The notes under the pieces were generated by a model that did no database searches, was not told the DNA's origin, and worked only from the letters and a program-made list of their open reading frames with translations. A stretch of DNA of 64,000 nt from Streptococcus pseudopneumoniae (lineage in GTDB: Bacteria > Bacillota > Bacilli > Lactobacillales > Streptococcaceae): positions 141,874 to 205,873 of the forward strand of contig NZ_JUQX01000018.1 of the NCBI RefSeq assembly GCF_001074565.1, written 5' to 3'. Each line of letters begins with the position of its first letter. The first letter of the stretch is position 1. The translations under genes were made by a program, and so were the position numbers. Below, piece by piece: positions 60,862 to 64,000 of the stretch.

Positions 60862-61473
60862 CTATTTTGTTTGTTTTTTTAAAATAATATAACTTGTAAT
60901 CAAAATCACAAATAGAACTAATATAAAATTCAAAGTGTGAAATATTCCTATAGGATATGGCGCAACCCACCCCTGTTTGAAAATCAACAATGAAATAAAA
61001 CCAGTAGCCATAGAAGTAGGCATAAAAGCAATTCCAATTATATTAAGCCAATTCACATAAAACGGTGCTTTTTCTTCCGATAATATTCTTGCGATAAAAT
61101 ATCCAACAATTCCTACCACTTGAATAATTATTGCTCCCAAAATAGCTTCCATTGTTTGTTTTTCATACCATTCAGCAAATGCACAAAACAATCCAATAGC
61201 AATAAAGGCTGTTGATGAGATATAAAGTACCTTGCTCGCAAATTCTCTATTTTTTTGTTCTTTATCTACTACGGGTTCAATTCCTTTTAAAATATAATCT
61301 GTAGTAACACCAAAATAATCACTCATTATAATTACTTTTTCTAACTCAGGTGTACTTTGTTCACTTTCCCATTTTGAAACAGCTTGTCTTGAAACACCTA
61401 CCTTATCAGCAAGTTCTTCTTGTGATATTCCTTTAGTTTTTCTTAAATATTGTATTCTGTCTGCCATGTTCAT
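60862..61473 (-). CDS. XRE-family regulator fused to a membrane domain
   Basis: A 203-residue protein. The N-terminal HTH (IQYLRKTKGISQEELADKVG, VSRQAVSKWESEQSTPELEK; about 6-62) is followed by four membrane segments (about 85-200: LYISSTAFIAIGLFCAFA, ILGAIIIQVVGIVGYFIA, LNIIGIAFMPTSMATGFISL, GIFHTLNFILVLFVILITSY). The ATG at 61473 has AAGGAG 9 bases upstream; a second ATG at 61467 is less well placed. Such membrane-tethered XRE proteins are common in Firmicutes and probably sense envelope state. A perfect palindrome lies just upstream of its ribosome site, suggesting autoregulation. Confidence 0.85.
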   Translation of the reverse strand: MNMADRIQYLRKTKGISQEELADKVGVSRQAVSKWESEQSTPELEKVIIMSDYFGVTTDYILKGIEPVVDKEQKNREFASKVLYISSTAFIAIGLFCAFAEWYEKQTMEAILGAIIIQVVGIVGYFIARILSEEKAPFYVNWLNIIGIAFMPTSMATGFISLLIFKQGWVAPYPIGIFHTLNFILVLFVILITSYIILKKQTK

Positions 61474-61492
61474 TTGACAACACTCCTTTCTT

Positions 61493-61509
61493 TTATGATA
61501 CAATCATAA
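61493..61509. promoter_or_regulatory. palindromic operator of the XRE-membrane regulator
   Basis: TTATGAT-ACA-ATCATAA, a perfect 7-3-7 palindrome, 20 bases before the ATG. It overlaps the best -10 candidate (TATGAT on the minus strand). Confidence 0.55.
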
Positions 61510-61658
61510 CAATTTCGTTGGTTGCATAGCCACCATTAAAATATAGAAATATGTCAACTTGCAGTTGCAAATGTGTTTTTCAATACAAATCCCTATAAAT
61601 TCCGATTTGTTATATATTTACATTATACCCTACTTATGGCAAACTAGACTCTTTTAGC

Positions 61659-63467
61659 TTATTCTACTGTTACTGACTTAGCAAGGTTACGTGGTTTGTC
61701 CACATCAAGGCCACGGTGAAGTGTTGCAAAGTAAGCGACCAATTGCGTTGGTACGACCATTGAGATTGGTGAGAGGTAAGGGTGAACGGTCGTAAGGACG
61801 ATATCGTCTGTCTCTTTAGCAACATTTTCTTCTGCGATAGTGAGAACCTTAGCACCACGTGCTGCAACCTCTTGGATATTTCCACGAGTATGGTTGGCAA
61901 GGACTGGATCTGACAAGAGGGCCAAAACAGGAGTTCCCTCTTCAATCAAGGCAATGGTTCCATGCTTGAGTTCTCCTGCCGCAAAGCCTTCACACTGGAT
62001 ATAAGAAATCTCTTTGAGTTTGAGACTTGCTTCTATAGCTACGTAGTAATCTTGACCACGTCCAATGTAAAAAGCATTACGAGTTGTTTCAAGAAGCTCA
62101 CGAACTTTAGCATCAATTGTTTCTTTCTCAGAAAGAGTTGATTCGATAGACTGAGCTACGATAGACAACTCATGAACCAGGTCAAAGGCTTGGGCTTTGG
62201 CATTGCCATTTGCTTCTCCGACAGCTTTTGCAAGGAAGGCAAGGGCTGCGATTTGTGCTGTATAGGCCTTTGTTGATGCCACAGCAATTTCAGGACCCGC
62301 GTGAAGAAGCATGGTATGGTTGGCTTCACGAGAAAGAGTTGAGCCTGGCACGTTTGTCACTGTCAAGCTTGGAATGCCCATTTCATTAGCCTTGACCAAA
62401 ACCTGACGGCTATCCGCTGTTTCACCAGACTGACTGATAAAGATGAAAAGTGGTTTCTTGCTGAGAAGTGGCATACCATAGCCCCACTCAGAAGAGATTC
62501 CAAGTTCAACTGGTGTATCCGTCAATTCTTCCAGCATTTTCTTAGAAGCAAATCCTGCGTGGTAAGATGTCCCAGCTGCAAGAATGTAAATACGGTCTGC
62601 CTCTTGAACAGCCTGGATGATAGCTGGAACAACGACTACTTGACCAGCCTCATCTGTGTAGGCTTGGATGAGTTTACGCATCACCGTTGGTTGCTCGTCG
62701 ATTTCCTTGAGCATGTAGTAAGGATAAGTTCCCTTACCGATATCCGACAAGTCTAGCTCAGCAGTATAGCTAGCACGCTCACGGCAATTGCCATCATAGT
62801 CTTGCACTTCGACACTATCAGCCTTGACGATTACCAACTCTTGGTCATGGATTTCCATGTATTGGTTGGTCTCACGAATCATAGCCATAGCATCCGAGCA
62901 GACCATGTTGTAGCCTTCTCCAAGACCAATCAAAAGTGGTGATTTATTCTTCGCTACATAGATAACATCTGGATTTTCAGAGTCAATCAAGGCAAAGGCA
63001 TAAGAACCACGGATGATGTGAAGAGCTTTTTTGAAGGCTTCAAGAACTGAGAGACCATCCTCTTCCGCAAATTTTCCAATCAAGTGAACGGCGATTTCCG
63101 TATCTGTTTGCCCCTTGAAGTGGTGACCTGCAAGATATTCTTCCTTGATTTCAAGGTAGTTTTCAATCACTCCATTGTGGACCAAGACAAAACGTCCAGT
63201 CTCAGAGCGATGTGGGTGAGCGTTGTCCTCAGTTGGTTTTCCATGAGTCGCCCAACGCGTATGTCCGATACCAGTTGTTCCCTCAACACCAGCTGTCTTT
63301 GCAGACAATTCTGCGATACGACCAACAGCCTTGACTAGGTGATTTTCAGCACCACCTAGGACAAAAATCCCCGCAGAATCATAACCACGGTATTCGAGCT
63401 TTTCAAGCCCTTGAATCAAAATATCAGTTGCATTTGTGTTTCCAACAACACCAACAATTCCACACAT
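61659..63467 (-). CDS. glmS: glutamine-fructose-6-phosphate aminotransferase (isomerizing)
   Basis: First enzyme of UDP-GlcNAc synthesis, makes glucosamine-6-phosphate from fructose-6-phosphate and glutamine; 602 residues. The N-terminal Ntn glutaminase starts [10 protein letters not shown], with C2 as nucleophile after Met removal, plus [10 protein letters not shown] and GHTRWATHG. Two SIS domains follow ([39 protein letters not shown]), and the C-terminus [11 protein letters not shown] is the conserved closing loop. The control region has two repeated TTGGTATAGT motifs. Confidence 0.98.
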   Translation of the reverse strand: MCGIVGVVGNTNATDILIQGLEKLEYRGYDSAGIFVLGGAENHLVKAVGRIAELSAKTAGVEGTTGIGHTRWATHGKPTEDNAHPHRSETGRFVLVHNGVIENYLEIKEEYLAGHHFKGQTDTEIAVHLIGKFAEEDGLSVLEAFKKALHIIRGSYAFALIDSENPDVIYVAKNKSPLLIGLGEGYNMVCSDAMAMIRETNQYMEIHDQELVIVKADSVEVQDYDGNCRERASYTAELDLSDIGKGTYPYYMLKEIDEQPTVMRKLIQAYTDEAGQVVVVPAIIQAVQEADRIYILAAGTSYHAGFASKKMLEELTDTPVELGISSEWGYGMPLLSKKPLFIFISQSGETADSRQVLVKANEMGIPSLTVTNVPGSTLSREANHTMLLHAGPEIAVASTKAYTAQIAALAFLAKAVGEANGNAKAQAFDLVHELSIVAQSIESTLSEKETIDAKVRELLETTRNAFYIGRGQDYYVAIEASLKLKEISYIQCEGFAAGELKHGTIALIEEGTPVLALLSDPVLANHTRGNIQEVAARGAKVLTIAEENVAKETDDIVLTTVHPYLSPISMVVPTQLVAYFATLHRGLDVDKPRNLAKSVTVE

Positions 63468-63504
63468 AGTATATACGACACAGATCAGCTGTGCTTTCTC
63501 CTTA

Positions 63505-63595
63505 AATTGGTATAGTCTGATTTCCCTTTTACAGAATCAGCAAAGACAGTATATACTTGTTTTTCTCAGTTGTCAAGGATAAAAATTGGTATAGT
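63505..63595. promoter_or_regulatory. glmS promoter with paired GntR/NagR-like motifs
   Basis: Minus-strand TTGACA (63571-63576), 17-base spacer, TATACT (63548-63553). The motif AATTGGTATAGT occurs at 63505-63516 (about 30 bp downstream of the -10) and at 63584-63595 (8 bp upstream of the -35). GTATAGT resembles half of the GTMTAKAC core of GntR/HutC regulators such as NagR. Confidence 0.65.
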
Positions 63596-63669
63596 TTTTC
63601 TATCTGGTATTTTATCAAGATTTCACTTGATACCTGGCAAGTCAGCATCAATTACTTATAATGAATAGA

Positions 63670-63885
63670 GGAGGTATTTGCCATTTGATTTTTCTTGGCA
63701 CTTTTATCTTCTCTTCCCATCTTGTCTGATTTTCCCCATGGGCACCTCCTGGCTCTGCTACTACAAGGCCTTGCGGATTGGTAATAGGGCTGAGATAGCT
63801 TGTGTCCATAAATTCCGTCTCCTCATTAGTCTTTTTTTAGGATTTTTTCTACGAGATATCCAGAGCACTAAAACAATCGGTGAGT
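63670..63885 (+). pseudogene. remnant of an EamA-type (COG2510-like) transporter
   Basis: The plus strand encodes GTSWLCYYKALRIGNRAEIA and LLISLFLGFFLRDIQSTKTIGE. These match the middle and C-terminal part of small EamA/DMT membrane proteins, including the hallmark SWLCYYKAL. The first membrane segments and the last one are missing and the start is not recognisable. TATAAT (63657-63662) stands before it. It is a decayed fragment next to an IS end. Confidence 0.6.
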
Positions 63886-63949
63886 GAATCCTGGTTACGA
63901 TTTGGAGCTTGGTGATGATCTTATAATAAAAAGTGAGATGAAGATGAAC

Positions 63950-64000
63950 TGCACCCCAAAAGTTAGACAGAAAAAAATCTAACTTTTGGGGTGTTTTTAT
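63950..64000 (+). mobile_element. left end of a second IS3-family element, cut by window edge
   Basis: TGCACCCCAAAAGTTAGACA and the inverted TCTAACTTTTGGGGTG are the same terminal hairpin as at 32494-32540, with one extra A in the loop. The body of the element lies outside the window. Confidence 0.75.

Noticed and set aside
63468..63541. Possible glmS ribozyme
   Set aside because: The leader is about 75 nt, too short for the ribozyme, and no core motif is visible.

Overview
The window comes from a low-GC Firmicute, almost certainly a mitis-group Streptococcus (S. mitis, S. oralis, S. pseudopneumoniae or S. pneumoniae type). The reasons are near-typical pneumococcal-style housekeeping proteins (RpoB, RpoC, RecA, RpsL, FusA, GlmS, PflB), BOX-family repeats (the 'tacggcaaggcga' core), a ComX-type cin-box in front of cinA-recA, a CtsR box at clpL, and an LPXTG pullulanase. 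No rRNA, tRNA or CRISPR array is visible. Several neighbourhoods look joined differently from the pneumococcal order I remember, so this is a mosaic or rearranged chromosome segment.

Layout. 1-2.4 kb: clpL (cut by the window edge) with a long leader that carries a tiny ORF. 2.4-9 kb: pflB, dinB, uppP and a DUF2207 membrane protein. 9-11.3 kb: an amino-acid ABC importer with fused binding protein and permease. 11.3-12.6 kb: a small HTH-like protein with its own palindromic operator, and an SPFH protein. 12.7-17.3 kb: the branched-chain amino-acid cluster ilvB-ilvN-ilvC-ilvA with a CodY-like box. 17.6-20.8 kb: rpsL-rpsG and fusA. 21-24.8 kb: a six-gene operon of two tiny membrane proteins, an ABC exporter and a NarL-type two-component system. 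25-28.1 kb: asp23, fakA, a lipoprotein, rpmB. 28.2-29.4 kb: a LytTR regulator plus LiaF-like membrane protein.

29.4-34.8 kb is the one clearly accessory stretch. An insert of about 4.6 kb lies between a truncated and an intact, diverged copy of the 3' end of a PAP2 phosphatase gene. It carries an 849-residue LPXTG coiled-coil surface protein of the SEC10/PgrA type, an IS200-like element inserted exactly at the start codon of an IS3-family remnant, and a decayed second LPXTG gene. 34.9-38.9 kb: a MarR-controlled heterodimeric ABC exporter with three operator-like palindromes. 39-48.5 kb: YebC, a MATE transporter, GNAT proteins, recA, cinA, an LCP protein, tsaE (probably leaderless mRNA) and ndk. 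48.6-56 kb: rpoB-rpoC with a structured leader. 56.3-60.2 kb: the cell-wall pullulanase behind a cre-like site. 60.3-63.5 kb: an anchored hypothetical protein, an XRE-membrane regulator and glmS. 63.5-64 kb: glmS control region, an EamA-transporter remnant and the left end of another IS3-family copy.

The most interesting non-coding signals are local: operator-like palindromes next to small regulators, a LytTR-type direct repeat, a duplicated glmS control module, a terminator-like hairpin in the rpoB leader, a promoter whose -35 is the loop of the preceding terminator, and a BOX remnant that supplies the ilvN stop codon.
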